A stretch of 64,000 nt of DNA from DASPSM01 sp963800135 (GTDB lineage Bacteria > Planctomycetota > Planctomycetia > Planctomycetales > Planctomycetaceae). Below are positions 27,095 through 40,614 of the stretch, one piece after another (positions within the stretch are counted from its first letter, which is position 1; the number at the start of each line of letters is the position of its first letter). The notes beneath the pieces are model-generated. The model was not told where the DNA came from. It made no database searches and saw only the letters and a program-made list of their open reading frames with translations. The position numbers were made by a program, and so were the translations under genes. Location of the stretch: positions 248,001 to 312,000 of the forward strand of contig CAWCZR010000003.1 in assembly GCA_963800135.1 (NCBI GenBank), read 5' to 3'.

Positions 27095-28363
27095 CTATTT
27101 GTCGGCTTGCATCGCGCGCACAGATTGCCCATTTGCAAGCGGGGCCGAGCTGGAGACCACGATCTGTTCGTTCCCGGAGATCGGGATCCAGTGTCCCTCC
27201 GCGGAGGGCGATTCGGGCGCATTCTGCAGCATCAGCACTTCGACGAGTCCGCCCCCCTTGAGGCCAATTTGCAAAGGCGTGCGAATCGCCTTTCCGTTTT
27301 GGACCCGGTAGCAGATCGCCTGATTTCCTTCGGTGAGGATGGCCGCGTCGGGCACGGTCCAGACGTTGGCGTGCTGCACCACAATGCTCGCTTGAACGTA
27401 CATGCCAGGCAGCAGTTTCCCCTGCGGGTTCGGCAGGTCGATTTCGGTCCGGAGCGTTCGTGACCGCGGATCAAGGGCCCGCGCGTTGCGGGTGACCGTG
27501 CCGTGAAGCGGCTCTCCTCCCGCACCCTGCACAAGCAGGCTGACCGGGTCGCCGTCCCTGATCCACGGGGCATCGCTGCCCGGGATGTTCACGAAGACCC
27601 GCACCGGATCGATCTGGCTCAAAACAAACAGGGGCTGGCGCGCGGTGCCTGTAGCCGGCTGCACAAAGTCGCCCGCGCTGATGTTCCGCTGCGTGACGAC
27701 GCCTTTGTAGGCCGCGCGGATCTCGGCGTATTGCAACATGGTCTGGGCATAATCGCGGTTGGCTTTGGCGACTTCGAGCTGCGCTTCGGCCGTGGCTTCG
27801 TCCGCCTTGGTCTTCACCAAGCCGGCTCGAGCGGCCTCGAATCCCAGCTGCGTCTCGTCGACGTTTTCCTGATCGAGAACCCCGCTCTTGCCGACTCGTG
27901 AGAGGCGCTCGAATTGAGACTGCGAGCGCCTGAGCTGGGCTTCGGCGGTGAGAATGGCTGCCTTGGCTTGTGCGACCTGCGCGGCCGCCTGTCGGACGGC
28001 GGCCTGCTTCTGCTTCACTTCGACTTCCATCTCGGGGACGTGCAGCACGGCAAGAATCTGCCCCTCTTTCACGCAGTCGCCAATGTCCGCGTTCCATTTT
28101 TGGACGTAGCCGGTGATGCGGGCGTAAATCGGCGTTTCCTGGAACGGCTCGATGTTGAATCCCGGCTGCTCAAAGGGATGCAGCACGGTCTTTCGTTCCG
28201 GTCTGACGAGGCGCACCGTCTGTTCGGCCGCCGCCTGTGGCCCCCCGCTTGCGCCAGTCTTGGACGCGCTCGGCAAGACCTGCTCGCAGCCGGTCAGGAG
28301 GGCCGCCACAAGGACGCCGCCGATCAAGCGAAGTGTTACGAGGCGCTTACTCACGGCTGACAT
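27095..28363 (-). CDS. RND efflux periplasmic adaptor lipoprotein
   Basis: 422 aa. A lipoprotein signal with lipobox LLTGC (about residues 22-26) is followed by membrane-fusion-protein architecture. The lipoyl/biotinyl-like half GYVQKWNADIGDCVKEGQ is next, then a helical hairpin with LRRSQSQFERLSRV and ANRDYAQTMLQYAEIRA. The second lipoyl half contains AAYKGVVTQRNISAGDFV, and beta-barrel strands follow (PVRVFVNIPGSDAPWIRDGD). It bridges the inner-membrane pump and the TolC-like duct. Its start overlaps the permease stop by 17 bases, so translation is probably coupled. The exported compound is not readable. Confidence 0.88.
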   Translation of the reverse strand: MSAVSKRLVTLRLIGGVLVAALLTGCEQVLPSASKTGASGGPQAAAEQTVRLVRPERKTVLHPFEQPGFNIEPFQETPIYARITGYVQKWNADIGDCVKEGQILAVLHVPEMEVEVKQKQAAVRQAAAQVAQAKAAILTAEAQLRRSQSQFERLSRVGKSGVLDQENVDETQLGFEAARAGLVKTKADEATAEAQLEVAKANRDYAQTMLQYAEIRAAYKGVVTQRNISAGDFVQPATGTARQPLFVLSQIDPVRVFVNIPGSDAPWIRDGDPVSLLVQGAGGEPLHGTVTRNARALDPRSRTLRTEIDLPNPQGKLLPGMYVQASIVVQHANVWTVPDAAILTEGNQAICYRVQNGKAIRTPLQIGLKGGGLVEVLMLQNAPESPSAEGHWIPISGNEQIVVSSSAPLANGQSVRAMQADK

Positions 28364-31300
28364 GGTTCTCTTGCTGCCGATCGAAATAAGGGCTGCCAGC
28401 GTCGTCCGGATCGAGCGAGGCCGACTGGACGCCGGCTCGTCCTTGGAACATCACAAAGATCGCGGGCAGCACAAAGAGTGTCGCAATCATGGAACCGGAG
28501 AGCCCGCCGATGACGGCCCGCGCGAGTGGGGCCGTTTGCTCTCCGCCTTCGCCGATTGCCAAAGCCATCGGAATCATGCCCGCGATCATGGCGCAGCTGG
28601 TCATCAGAATCGGACGCACGCGGTGCCGGGCGCCGTCGATCGCCGCGTCGCTCGCGGCGGCCCCTTCGCGCCGCGCACGTTCGGCAAAGGTGACCACGAG
28701 GATGGCGTTGGCGACCGCAACCCCGATGGCCATGATCGAACCCATGAACGATTGGAGGTTGAGCGTGGTCCGCGTGGCCCACAAGAACGAGCACGACGCC
28801 GGCGAGCACGGCCGGGATCGTGCACACCACCGCCAGCGCCAAGCGGAACGATTGAAAATAGGCCGTCAGCAACAGCAGGATCACGATCACCGTCAACAGC
28901 AGGCCGGCCGTCAGACCCTCGTAAATTTTTCCACCGGCGAGCGCTCCAAACATTTGCTGCATCGGCACAATCTGGCCGCGGACGTCCACGGTCGCGCCGC
29001 GCGGGACCTCGCCGGCTGCCTGCAAGGCCTGCGAGACGCGGCGCGACACCCGCCCCAGATCTTCGCCCTCGATGTTCGCGGTCATGCTGATCAATCGCTT
29101 CATGTTGTAGCGATCATATTCGCCCGGCACCGTCCCCTCGCGAATTCGCGAGACATCCTGCAAAAAGACCTGGCCGGACGGATCCATCGGGACGCGCGAG
29201 TTGCGTCCGTTGCGACCGGGTGCGGCATTCGTGGTCCCGATGGGCACGACGCCGATTTGCGCGGCAGAGTCCATGCGGGCGATCGGAATTTCCACCTGCA
29301 CCTGATAGCCAATGCCCGTGTTGGGGTCGCGCCAGTAATTCGGCACAAGGAACCGGCTGGAAGATGTCGCCGCGACCAGCGAGTTGGCGACTCCCTCGCC
29401 GTGATGCCGCTTGCGCCGGCCAACTCGCGATTCACCGTGACTGCGACCGCCGGATAGTCCTGGGACTGAACGAAATGCAGGTCGCGGAGTGACGCGATTT
29501 TTTCCAGCTCCTGCCGAACTTTGTTGGCGAACGCCTGGTTGTCCGACATTTTCGGCCCGCTCACCGCGATTTCGATCGGCGTCGGCGAGCCGAAGCTCAT
29601 CACCTCGTTGACGATATCGGCCGGCTCGAACGAGAGTTTGATTCCGCGCACTCTTTGCGCGACCACCTCGGCGGAGACTCTTTCAGCCGCCAGTTTCTCG
29701 CGCAGCGAGCGCTCGAGAATATCCGGCAGCTCGTGCCGCAGCTCCTCCTTCAGTTCGGCCACATGCACGCGGCTGCCCGGCTTGAGGGCCACGCGCAGCA
29801 CGGCCTCTTCCGGTCCACTCATCCACAAATACACGGTGTTGATCGGATAGCTGGACGGGATCAGCCCGACGTAGCCGAGCGAGATTGCCACGTTCTCCGT
29901 CCCGACTTTGTTCTTGATCGCGTTGAGCGACTCGATCGCGAGCTGTTCGGTCACCTCGATGCGAGTGCCGGTCGGCGCCCGCAACCGGAGCTGGAACTGC
30001 CCCGTGTCTACGGTCGGAAAAATCTCCCGACCGAGTTGCCCGCCGGCAAGCCAGGCCAACCCCACGGCCGCCGCCAGATAGATCGGCACGCCGATCCAAC
30101 GCAGCGGCATTAGACCGCCTAAGAATGCTGTGTAGGTCGCGCCCAATCCGCCTTGCTCGTGGCCGGCTTCGTTTTCGTGGTTTGTTTGCGATTGGTGCAC
30201 GTGCCGCAGCAGCCAGACTGACACGACGGGCACAAACGTGCTCGACAGAAAATAGCTCGCGACCATCGCGAAACCGACCGCCAGCGATAGGGGCACAAAC
30301 AGGGCCCGCGCCGAGCCCTCCATGAAGAACGACGGGATGAAGACGGCCAACACGCACAGCATCGCCAACAGTCGCGGCACCGCCGTTTCGTGATTTCCGC
30401 GGCGAACGGCGCGGGCGATGTTCGGTGTGTGCTCAAACTGCGTGTGGATGTTTTCGACCTCGACCGTCGCCTCGTCGACGAGGATTCCGACCGCCAGCGC
30501 GAGCCCGCCCAGCGTCATCAGATTGATCGTCTGCCCCGTCAGCCATAGTCCGACGATGCTTCCCAAGAGGGCAAACGGGATATTGAGCACGACCACGATC
30601 ACGCTCCGCCAGTCGCGCAAGAACAAGAACACCATGAGCCCGGTCAGCGCCGCTCCCAACAGAGCTTCCGTGCCGACTCCCCAAATGGCCCGCGTCACGT
30701 ACGGGGACTGGTCAAACTCAAAGCTGACGTCGATGTCTTCCGGAACGGCGGCCCGCATGTTCGGCAGGTTGGCCTTCACGGCGTTAACCACGGACAAAGT
30801 CGATGCGTCGGCCCGCTTCGTCACCACGATGTAGACGGCCCGCTTGCCGTTGACGAGCGCATAACCCGTGGGGATGTCGGTGCTGTCTTCGATTGTGGCC
30901 AGGTCGCGCAGATAGACGTCGGTTCCCGGGCGCACCGGAATGCTCCCCAGGTCCTTCGGATTCACGACCATCGAATCCACCGGGACGATGGGCATTTGGT
31001 CCTTGACCCGGATGTTCCCAGAGGGACTGATGGTGTTCCCGGTCACCAGCGCCTGAACGACTTCTTCCGGCGAAATGTTGTAGGAGCGCAACCGGTCAGG
31101 GTCGGTGCGGATCACGATCGTCCGCTGGTTGCCCCCGAACGGCGGCGGAGCCGAGACCCCCGGCAGGCTGGCGAACATTGGCCGAACTTTGAACAGAGCC
31201 TGATCCTGGATCTCGCCGATCGTCTTCGTCTTGCTCGACAGAACCAGATAGCCGACCGAAACGCTCCCCGTGTCGAAACGCATCACAAACGGCGGCACCG

Positions 31301-31667
31301 TGCCCGGCGGCATGAAGGCCCGCGCCCGGTTCACATAGCCAATGGTCTCGGCCAGTGCCTGCGCCATGTCGGTGCCGGGATGAAAGTAAAGCTTCATCAG
31401 GGCGGCGCCCTGGATGTTCCGCGATTCGACGTGATGAATGCCGGAGATGTAGAGGAAGTGGTACTCGTAATAATTGGTGAGCAGGCCCTCCATCTGCCCG
31501 GGGTCCATCCCGCCGTACGGCTGCGCCACATAAACGACCGGCAAATTGAGAGCGGGGAAGATGTCGACCTTCATCCGCATCACGGCCAGACCGCTGCCGA
31601 CGACAAGTGCGGCAATCCCGACCATGACGGTGATCGGATGACGCAGCGCGAAGACGATGGGATTCAC
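28347..31667 (-). CDS. RND superfamily efflux permease (two frame breaks)
   Basis: About 1106 aa, the usual length for an HAE-type RND pump. TM1 (HPITVMVGIAALVVGSGLAV) is followed by a porter domain, the TM4 proton-relay region LALAVGILVDEATVEVENIH with its acidic pair, further TM helices, a second porter domain and C-terminal helices (IMAIGVAVANAILVVTFAE, MTSCAMIAGMIPMALAIGEG). The frame changes near 29391 (one missing base in a CTCCCTC context) and near 28785 (one extra base). With both corrected, the SLVAATSSSRF and TTLNLQSFMG motifs connect smoothly. It uses the proton gradient to export drugs, lipids or metals. It overlaps the adaptor gene, and PadR is encoded just upstream. Confidence 0.85.
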
Positions 31668-31745
31668 GAAACTGAGACCCCGGGCCGGTGGTTTGATGAC
31701 GGATCCGCCGGCATTCCGTGAGCGCGGGCAGAAAACGCAGATTCC

Positions 31746-32147
31746 TTAAGCCCTCTTTGCACGGTCTTTTCTTTGCGGCCTGTGGGACTGTGGGGAATTC
31801 CGTTTCCGCCGCAAGGCCCGAAACGGTTCGTCCTTGTCCTCCAAAACTTCCGAGACGAGCTCCAAGAGTTTCTTGCGCGCGTCGGCGAGGACTTGTCGTC
31901 CGGCGCTCGTCGCCTGGTAATACTTCCGCTGCTTTCCCGCGACGACTTCGTGGCGGCTCTTCAAGTAGCCGATTTCCTCCAGCAAATGAAGCGTCGGATA
32001 AAGGGTCCCTTGGCTGAGCCGATACCCGTGCCGCACCAGCTCCTCGGTGATTTCGGCTCCGTATATCGGCTCCTTCGTCGCGTGATAGAGGATATGCAGG
32101 CGAATGAAGCCGTGGAAAAAATGACGGGTAACCGGATCATTGGGCAT
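31746..32147 (-). CDS. PadR-family transcriptional regulator
   Basis: 133 aa. A winged-helix PadR domain is visible: FFHGFIRLHILYHATKEPIYG, EITEELVRHGYRLSQGTLYP, LHLLEEIGYLKSRHEV and KYYQATSAGRQVL. A short C-terminal helix for dimerisation follows. Met 32147 places the helix-turn-helix at the usual distance; the longer in-frame extension has no domain content. PadR proteins usually repress neighbouring efflux genes and respond to small molecules. It heads the leftward RND operon (permease start 79 bases downstream), and a PadR-type operator candidate lies directly over its start. Confidence 0.85.
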   Translation of the reverse strand: MPNDPVTRHFFHGFIRLHILYHATKEPIYGAEITEELVRHGYRLSQGTLYPTLHLLEEIGYLKSRHEVVAGKQRKYYQATSAGRQVLADARKKLLELVSEVLEDKDEPFRALRRKRNSPQSHRPQRKDRAKRA

Positions 32148-32148
32148 A

Positions 32149-32178
32149 ATGTTGAACTTCGATGTTGACTTCCGACAT
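32149..32178. promoter_or_regulatory. candidate PadR operator
   Basis: A direct repeat ATGTTGAACTTCG / ATGTTGACTTCCG, the second copy ending in ACAT so that ATGT-N9-ACAT forms an imperfect dyad (32162-32178). Known PadR boxes are of the ATGT-N8-ACAT type. The site touches the padR start codon and faces the divergent cytochrome gene, so it could repress padR and possibly both directions. Confidence 0.45.
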
Positions 32179-32295
32179 AATATCGCAGCAACTTTGTCCG
32201 CGGCAAGTGCGCAGCCCGGAAGAACTCGGGATGCGCACTGGCCGATCGCGTCGCCTTTCGATAGACCGCCAAAAAGGCTCCAAAGGAAGAATGCC

Positions 32296-32862
32296 ATGAA
32301 ACGTCACTGGCCGATCGTTGTCGCCCTATTGGGCGGCCTCTGCCTGGGGATTGCGTCGGAGAACCGGGGCCCTGTTCGCCAGACAAAAGCCGCCGACAGC
32401 TCTCACGATTCGGAAGTGGCCGCGCTCAAGGCGGAAATCCAGGTCCTGAAGGACAGGCTGCCGGATCAGGCTCATGCGATGCAGGACGTCGCGAATCAGT
32501 TCACCAACGTGTGGTTCGCCGAGGGAAAGCAGCACTGGGATCTGGCGAACTTCTACCTGGGGGAGACGCGGAACCATTTGCGCTGGGCCGTGCGCATCAT
32601 CCCGAAGCGCAAAGACCGCGCCGGGCACGAAGTCGACCTGGTTTCCATCCTGCAATCAGTGGAGAACGGCGCCTTGAAGCAATTGGAGGCTGGCATCAAA
32701 TCAAAAAATCACGAACGCTTTGTCGCGGCCTACAAGTTCTCTTTGGAGAGCTGCTACGCGTGCCACAAAGCAGCGGACAAGCCGTACCTGCGACCACAGA
32801 TCCCGACCGGACCCGCAACGCAGATCGTGAATTTCGATCCAGGGGCGAAATGGCCGCTGTGA
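32296..32862 (+). CDS. exported one-heme c-type cytochrome-like protein
   Basis: 188 aa. A signal peptide (MKRHWPIVVALLGGLCLGIA) is followed by a helical region (EVAALKAEIQVLKDRL coiled-coil-like), a conserved-looking WFAEGKQHWDLANFYLGETR segment and a single heme-binding motif CYACHKAADKPYLRPQIP near residue 155. This layout suits a small periplasmic or membrane-associated cytochrome of the type seen near oxidoreductases. AAAGGAAG lies at ideal spacing before ATG 32296. It is divergent from padR, so co-regulation by PadR is possible. Confidence 0.72.
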   Translation: MKRHWPIVVALLGGLCLGIASENRGPVRQTKAADSSHDSEVAALKAEIQVLKDRLPDQAHAMQDVANQFTNVWFAEGKQHWDLANFYLGETRNHLRWAVRIIPKRKDRAGHEVDLVSILQSVENGALKQLEAGIKSKNHERFVAAYKFSLESCYACHKAADKPYLRPQIPTGPATQIVNFDPGAKWPL

Positions 32863-32899
32863 TCGTGTGCGAATGATTAGCCCATGTTACGTTGCTGCG

Positions 32900-34051
32900 A
32901 TGGCGTTTCTGAGATTCTCTCGCGGTGGAGACCAACGCATTAAAACAACCTGCAACGCCGGCCGCTTGCTGGCAGGAGTCGGTTTGCTGTTCCTGCTGTG
33001 TGCGTCCGCGCGGGCCGACGAGAAGACGACGGCTGCCGCTGCCTGCCGCAGCGTCCACCTTTTCTATCAGGCGCCCGAAGGAGTCGCGTTTTACAACGAG
33101 GTCACCGTCGGTCAATCGGCGGCCGGCACCTATTTTATGGCGTGCGGTTTCGATCTGGGTTACTTCGGGATCCAGCAGCTTGATGCGGGGAAGAAAGTCG
33201 TGATCTTTTCCGTTTGGGACCCGGGAAAACAGGCCGACCCCAAACAGGTCGACAAGGACAAGCAGGTTAAGACGCTGTATCACGGAGAAGGGGTGCGCGT
33301 CGGCCGCTTTGGCAATGAAGGGACCGGCGGGCAGTCGTTTTTTGACTACGACTGGAACGTGGGAAAGACCTACGGCTTTTTTGTGACGGCCCGCCCCGCC
33401 GGAGATCGCACCGAGTTCGCCGGCTTTTTTTACCTTCCCGAAAAGAAAGTCTGGAAGCACCTGGTGACGTTCTCGACCATCAGCCAGGGCCGCGGACTCC
33501 GCGGGTACTACTCATTCATCGAAGACTTTCGCCGCAACGGGGTCTCGGCGACCGAAGCACGCCGGGCGAGATTCGGCAATGGCTGGATCCGCTCGAAAGA
33601 CGGGCAGTGGGTGGCCCTGACGCGGGCCCGTTTCACCGCCGACAGCAGCCCAGCGCTCAACATCGACGCGGGAGTGGCCGGCGATTGCTTCTTTCTGGCG
33701 ACCGGAGGCCAGACGCAAAACCGAAGCACACCCCTCCGGAAACTGATCGACCGCCCACCCTCGGGGATCGACTTGCCGAACGTGTCAAAACCCTTGGCTT
33801 TCTTCGATGGGCCGCCAGCGCCGCCACGCGGAGTGCGACCAAGGACGATTCCGCGCGCTCCCGATTTTCTACTTGGCCCCCGGCCAACCTCTCTTGAAAG
33901 CACAGGGTCATATGCGAAAATCATTCATCCTTCCCAGGAGCGCAAATCGTGGATCCATTCGACGCCGCAGCCGTTGAGAATGATCCCAAGTTTCCGAGCG
34001 GGCCGTGGACTGGCTTCTACCTTCAGTGCTGGCTGCCCGGCCGGCACATGA
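32900..34051 (+). CDS. DUF3472 family secreted protein (3' end uncertain)
   Basis: 383 aa as read. A signal peptide (AGRLLAGVGLLFLLCASARADE) precedes a DUF3472-like domain: SVHLFYQAPEGVAFYNEVTVG, FMACGFDLGYFGIQQL, FSVWDPGKQ, VGRFGNEGTGGQSFFDYDW, GFFYLPEKKVWKHLVTFST and GLRGYYSFIEDFRRNG. DUF3472 is thought to be a secreted carbohydrate-related module; no enzyme activity is established. After FFLATGGQTQN the sequence turns Pro/Arg-rich and runs 103 bases into the next gene, unlike the family, so a frame break near 33730 and an earlier true stop are likely. ATG 32873 and GTG 32867 are alternative starts. Confidence 0.6.
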   Translation: MAFLRFSRGGDQRIKTTCNAGRLLAGVGLLFLLCASARADEKTTAAAACRSVHLFYQAPEGVAFYNEVTVGQSAAGTYFMACGFDLGYFGIQQLDAGKKVVIFSVWDPGKQADPKQVDKDKQVKTLYHGEGVRVGRFGNEGTGGQSFFDYDWNVGKTYGFFVTARPAGDRTEFAGFFYLPEKKVWKHLVTFSTISQGRGLRGYYSFIEDFRRNGVSATEARRARFGNGWIRSKDGQWVALTRARFTADSSPALNIDAGVAGDCFFLATGGQTQNRSTPLRKLIDRPPSGIDLPNVSKPLAFFDGPPAPPRGVRPRTIPRAPDFLLGPRPTSLESTGSYAKIIHPSQERKSWIHSTPQPLRMIPSFRAGRGLASTFSAGCPAGT

Positions 34052-34473
34052 TGATGATCGATCTCACATTTGGCCGTGGGCAATTGCAGGCGAAGGGCTC
34101 GGATCGTGTCGGTCCTTTCACGTTCCACGGCGATTACGATCTGGCCGACGGGAAGTGCCGCTGGGTCAAGCAGTACCTGGGCAGGCATCGGGTTACCTAC
34201 ACGGGCATCAATCAAGGTCAGGGCATTTGGGGCGTCTGGGAGATCCGGCAGCTAGCTGGCCTGTACAAAGACCGTGGCGTGTTCCATATCTGGCGCCAGG
34301 GAGAGACACCGACGGAAGAGGCCGAAGCGACGGTCCAGGCCTACTTGTCTCACCTGCGCTCGCGCTGGCTGTTCAGACTTGACGGCCCTCTTCTACGTTG
34401 GGGTCTGGTCTTCGTCACCGTCTTCTTGATCCGACAGCTCTACTACGTGATGACAGGCGTCAGCGGACCATAA
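33949..34473 (+). CDS. hypothetical protein with a C-terminal membrane helix
   Basis: 174 aa from GTG 33949, with CCAGGAG about nine bases upstream. The body is beta-rich (WTGFYLQCWLPGRHMMMIDL, GPFTFHGDYDLADGKCRWVK, GINQGQGIWGVWEIRQL) and resembles a small one-domain sensor or ligand-binding fold of unknown family. The C-terminus is a single membrane segment (LRWGLVFVTVFLIRQLYYVM). The strong ribosome-binding site argues that translation starts here and that the longer frame of the preceding gene is not real in this overlap. No function is proposed. Confidence 0.6.
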   Translation: MDPFDAAAVENDPKFPSGPWTGFYLQCWLPGRHMMMIDLTFGRGQLQAKGSDRVGPFTFHGDYDLADGKCRWVKQYLGRHRVTYTGINQGQGIWGVWEIRQLAGLYKDRGVFHIWRQGETPTEEAEATVQAYLSHLRSRWLFRLDGPLLRWGLVFVTVFLIRQLYYVMTGVSGP

Positions 34474-34732
34474 GGACACGACGCCTGGCGCACTGCGGAT
34501 CATGCTGAAGGCAAGTTTGCGCCAAAAACGTTCGTATCCTCGAAGCGATGCACGTTGTCGGCAGCACGTCCCGTCACGGTGAATCGAGGTCGGGACAGTT
34601 GCGCCCTTGGGTTCAAGACAGCGCCGTAATCTTGGGTGGAAATCTCTCTCGCGTAGTTCCCGAGTCCTGGCTACGATTTGTCGCTTCGCAGGCTGCGGGT
34701 TGCCCTCGGATGCGACGCACTCGGGTGCCAGA

Positions 34733-36373
34733 ATGGATGTCTCCGGCCGCTCTTTCCGGTTCATCCGCCGCGAGGGGGTCTTCGCGCTCGGTCTGGTTGC
34801 GCTGACCTTCGCGGTCTACGGTCAGGTTTATCGATTTGAGTTCGTCGATTACGACGACCCCATTTATTTGAGTTCCAACCCGGACGTTCTGAGCGGTTTG
34901 AACGCAGGCAGTGTCCGCTGGGCTTTCGGGGACGTTCACGTTGCCAATTGGATCCCGCTGACGTGGCTCTCGCTGATGCTCGATGCGACGTGCTATGGGA
35001 GCTGGCCCGGCGGTTACCACGTCACGAATGCACTGCTCCACCTGGCCAACGTGCTGTTAGTCTTTGCGATCTTCGCCCGTGCAACGGGAAACTCGCGGTC
35101 GAGCGCGTTGGTTGCCGCGCTTTTTGCCGTGCATCCCCTGCATGCCCAATCCGTCGCCTGGATTGCCGAGCGCAAGGACGTCTTAAGCATGTTCTTTGGC
35201 TTGCTGTCGCTGTTCGCCTATGTGCGCTACGCACAGCTTGAGCGCACTGCGCCCCGCCGCGCGCTTTTGACGCTGGCGTTGGTGTTTTTCTGTTGCAGCC
35301 TGATGTCCAAGCAGGCTTTCGTGACTCTGCCGTTTCTGTTGTAGCTCCTGGATTATTGGCCGCTGGGCCGGCTTGCAGTCGGACCCGCGCGAACGGCGGG
35401 AGCCACGAGTGCCACCGGGCAATTTCAACGAGTCAGTCTGCTCCTGCTGGAGAAACTTCCCTTTTTTGCGGCCGCCGCCATGGTTTGCCCCGTTGCCGTT
35501 TGGGCCCATCAGCGCGGCGGTGAGCTCCAATCGCTCGCAAGATTCCCCTTGGCGACGCGGTGCCTGAACGCCGTGCTCGTGTACGCGCTCTACGTCTTTA
35601 AAGCCATCGTTCCTGTCAATCTGGCTGTGTACTATCCGCATCCGGGTGCGCAGCTCAGCGTCGCGCGGGTCGGATTGGCCGCGCTCTTTCTGGTCGCTGT
35701 GACGCTGATCGCGATCACACAGGTGCGGCGGCGCCCTTTCCTGTTGTTTGGGTGGCTCTGGTTTTTGGGGACCTTGGTCCCGTTGAGCGGACTGGTGCAG
35801 ATCGGCGAGCAGCAGTTGGCGGACCACTACGTGTATCTCCCGTTGATCGGACTTTACGTGGCGGTCGTCGGCCTCGTTGGGTCGCTTGTGCCGGCTTCGC
35901 CACTGGGAAAGCGCGGGCTGACCGTCGCCGCGACGGGAGCGATCATCGTGTACGCGACCTTGGGCTTCGTGCAGGTGGCCCAGTGGCATGACGGCGTCCG
36001 ACTGTTTCGTCACGCGCTGGCGGTAGCGGACGATAATCCGATCGCCCGCCAGAACCTGGCCTACGCGCTTTTCCGACGCGGGGAATTTCCCGAGGTACTC
36101 GTGCATGTCCAGCGGTCCATCGAACTGGATCCCACCGATGCGCGTGCCTACTACATCGCGGTAAACATTTTGCAGGCACAGGGACGATCAGACGAAGCGA
36201 TCGTGCAGTTTCGCAAAGCGGTTGCCGTTGATGATCGTTATGTTGTTCAGGCGCACCACGAGCCGGCGCGGCTCCTTTGGATGTCGCCGGCCGAACAACC
36301 CACTCTGCAGCCCGAATTCCTAAAGCCCGAGGGAATCAGCCTCCTGCAGCCTCTCGATCGAACGGTCCGATGA
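34733..36373 (+). pseudogene. TMTC-like GT-C glycosyltransferase with TPR tail, interrupted by an amber codon
   Basis: 547 codons in one frame with a single internal TAG at 35342-35344. The first part has several TM helices and GT-C motifs: FVDYDDPIYLSSNPDVL (acidic loop), ANWIPLTWLSLMLD, GYHVTNALLHLANVLLVF and VHPLHAQSVAWIAERKDVLS. The stop falls inside the conserved PFLL*LLDYWPLGRL segment, where homologues have Leu; TTG to TAG is one substitution. The second half continues coherently (QLADHYVYLPLIGLYVAV) and ends in TPR-like units (NPIARQNLAYALFRRGEFPEV, PTDARAYYIAVNILQAQGR). Such proteins are proposed protein O-mannosyl/O-glycosyltransferases. It could be a recent null allele or a base-call error. 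The start at 34733 is approximate. Confidence 0.7.
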
Positions 36374-36402
36374 CGCCAACTAAAAAGAATAAAGTCAGCG
36401 CC

Positions 36403-37694
36403 TCAACCGCTTAGCTCGGTCAAAACTGCCCGCGCGGCGGCGAGCGTTTGATCGATTTGCTCGTGCGTGTGGACTGCCGAGACGAAGTTCGCCTCAAACT
36501 GGCTGCAGGGGAGATAGAAGCCTCGGTCGAGCATGCCCCAGAAGTAACGGGCGAAGCGCTTGGTGTCCGATCGGCCGGCGACCGTTTGGTTCACGACCTT
36601 TTCCGAATTGAAGAAGAGCGTGAACATGCTGCCGACCCAGCTGAAAGTGTGCGGGATCCCGGCGGCAGCGGCCGCGTCGCCGATTCCGCGCAGAAGCCGA
36701 GACGTTTCGGACCCCATGCGGTTGTAGGGCATGTCGCGCTTCAGCACCTTAAGCGTCGCGATGCCGCAGGCCATCGCCAGCGGATTGCCCGAAAGCGTGC
36801 CGGCCTGGTAAACGGGTCCGACGGGCGAGACGCAATCCATGACGTCGGCCCGGCCCCCGTAGGCGCCGACCGGCATGCCGCCCCCGAGGATCTTGCCGAA
36901 CGTGGTCAGGTCGGGCTTCACAAGAGCGAGAAACCGTCTCTGCACACCGCCGTACTCGATGCGGAAGCCGGTCATCACTTCGTCGAAAATCACCAACGCG
37001 CCGTTCGCCTGGCACAGTTCTCCCAGCGCTTTGAGGAAGTTGTCCTCCGGTAGCACGACGCCCATGTTGCCCACGACGGGCTCGAGGATCACGCAGGCGA
37101 TCTGTCCGCGGGCGGCGGCAAAAGCCGCTTCGAGCGCCGGCACATCGTTAAATTCGACGACGATCGTGTCGTTGGTCGAGCCGGCGGGAATGCCCGGCGA
37201 GGACGGGTTGCCATGCGTCATGGCGCCGCTGCCCGCCTTCACAAGTAGGCTGTCGACGTGGCCGTGGTAGCAGCCTGCGAACTTGATGATCTTATCGCGC
37301 TTGCTGAAGCCGCGGGCGACACGGATGGCGCTCATCGTCGCTTCGGTTCCCGAGCTGACAAAGCGAATCCGCTCGACCGACGGGACGGCTTCGATCACCA
37401 TCTCGGCCAGTTCACTCTCCGCTTCGGTCGGTGCGCCGAAGCTCGTCCCTTTTCGCAGCGCCTGTTCGACTGCCGCGACGACTTCCGGATGAGCGTGGCC
37501 CAGGATCAGCGGCCCCCACGAGCCGACGTAATCGAGATAGCGATTGCCGTCGACGTCGTAGAGGTAGGGCCCTTCGCCCCGATCGATGAAAGGCGGCTCG
37601 CCCCCCACCGCGCCGAACGCCCGCGCGGGGCTATTGACCCCGCCGGGGATCACGCGGCGCGCCCGCGCGAACTGTTCTCGGCTGCGCTCGCGTT

Positions 37695-37698
<4 letters not shown>
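36403..37698 (-). CDS. hemL: glutamate-1-semialdehyde 2,1-aminomutase
   Basis: 431 aa, the usual length. This PLP enzyme converts glutamate-1-semialdehyde to 5-aminolevulinate in the C5 route to tetrapyrroles, in the cytoplasm. Signatures are RVIPGGVNSPARAFGAVGG at the N-terminus, RFVSSGTEATMSAIR, the gating-loop region AGSGAMTHGNPSSPGIP, the VIFDEVMTGFR segment that contacts PLP through Asp, and TTFGKILGGGMPVGAYGGR with the Schiff-base Lys at about 269. The start overlaps the M16 peptidase stop (ATGA), so both genes are probably co-translated from one leftward message. Confidence 0.95.
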
Positions 37699-40487
<2,789 letters not shown>

Positions 40488-40614
40488 TTGTCGCTCCGAT
40501 TATTTGTATTTGCTGGTGCCCGCCGTGGCGGTCACTGGTTCTACTGGCCTGAGAGGAGAAAACACTGAAGCACCGGCCAGCTGACACGGGCCGCTCGCCG
40601 GGCTTTTCTCGCGG

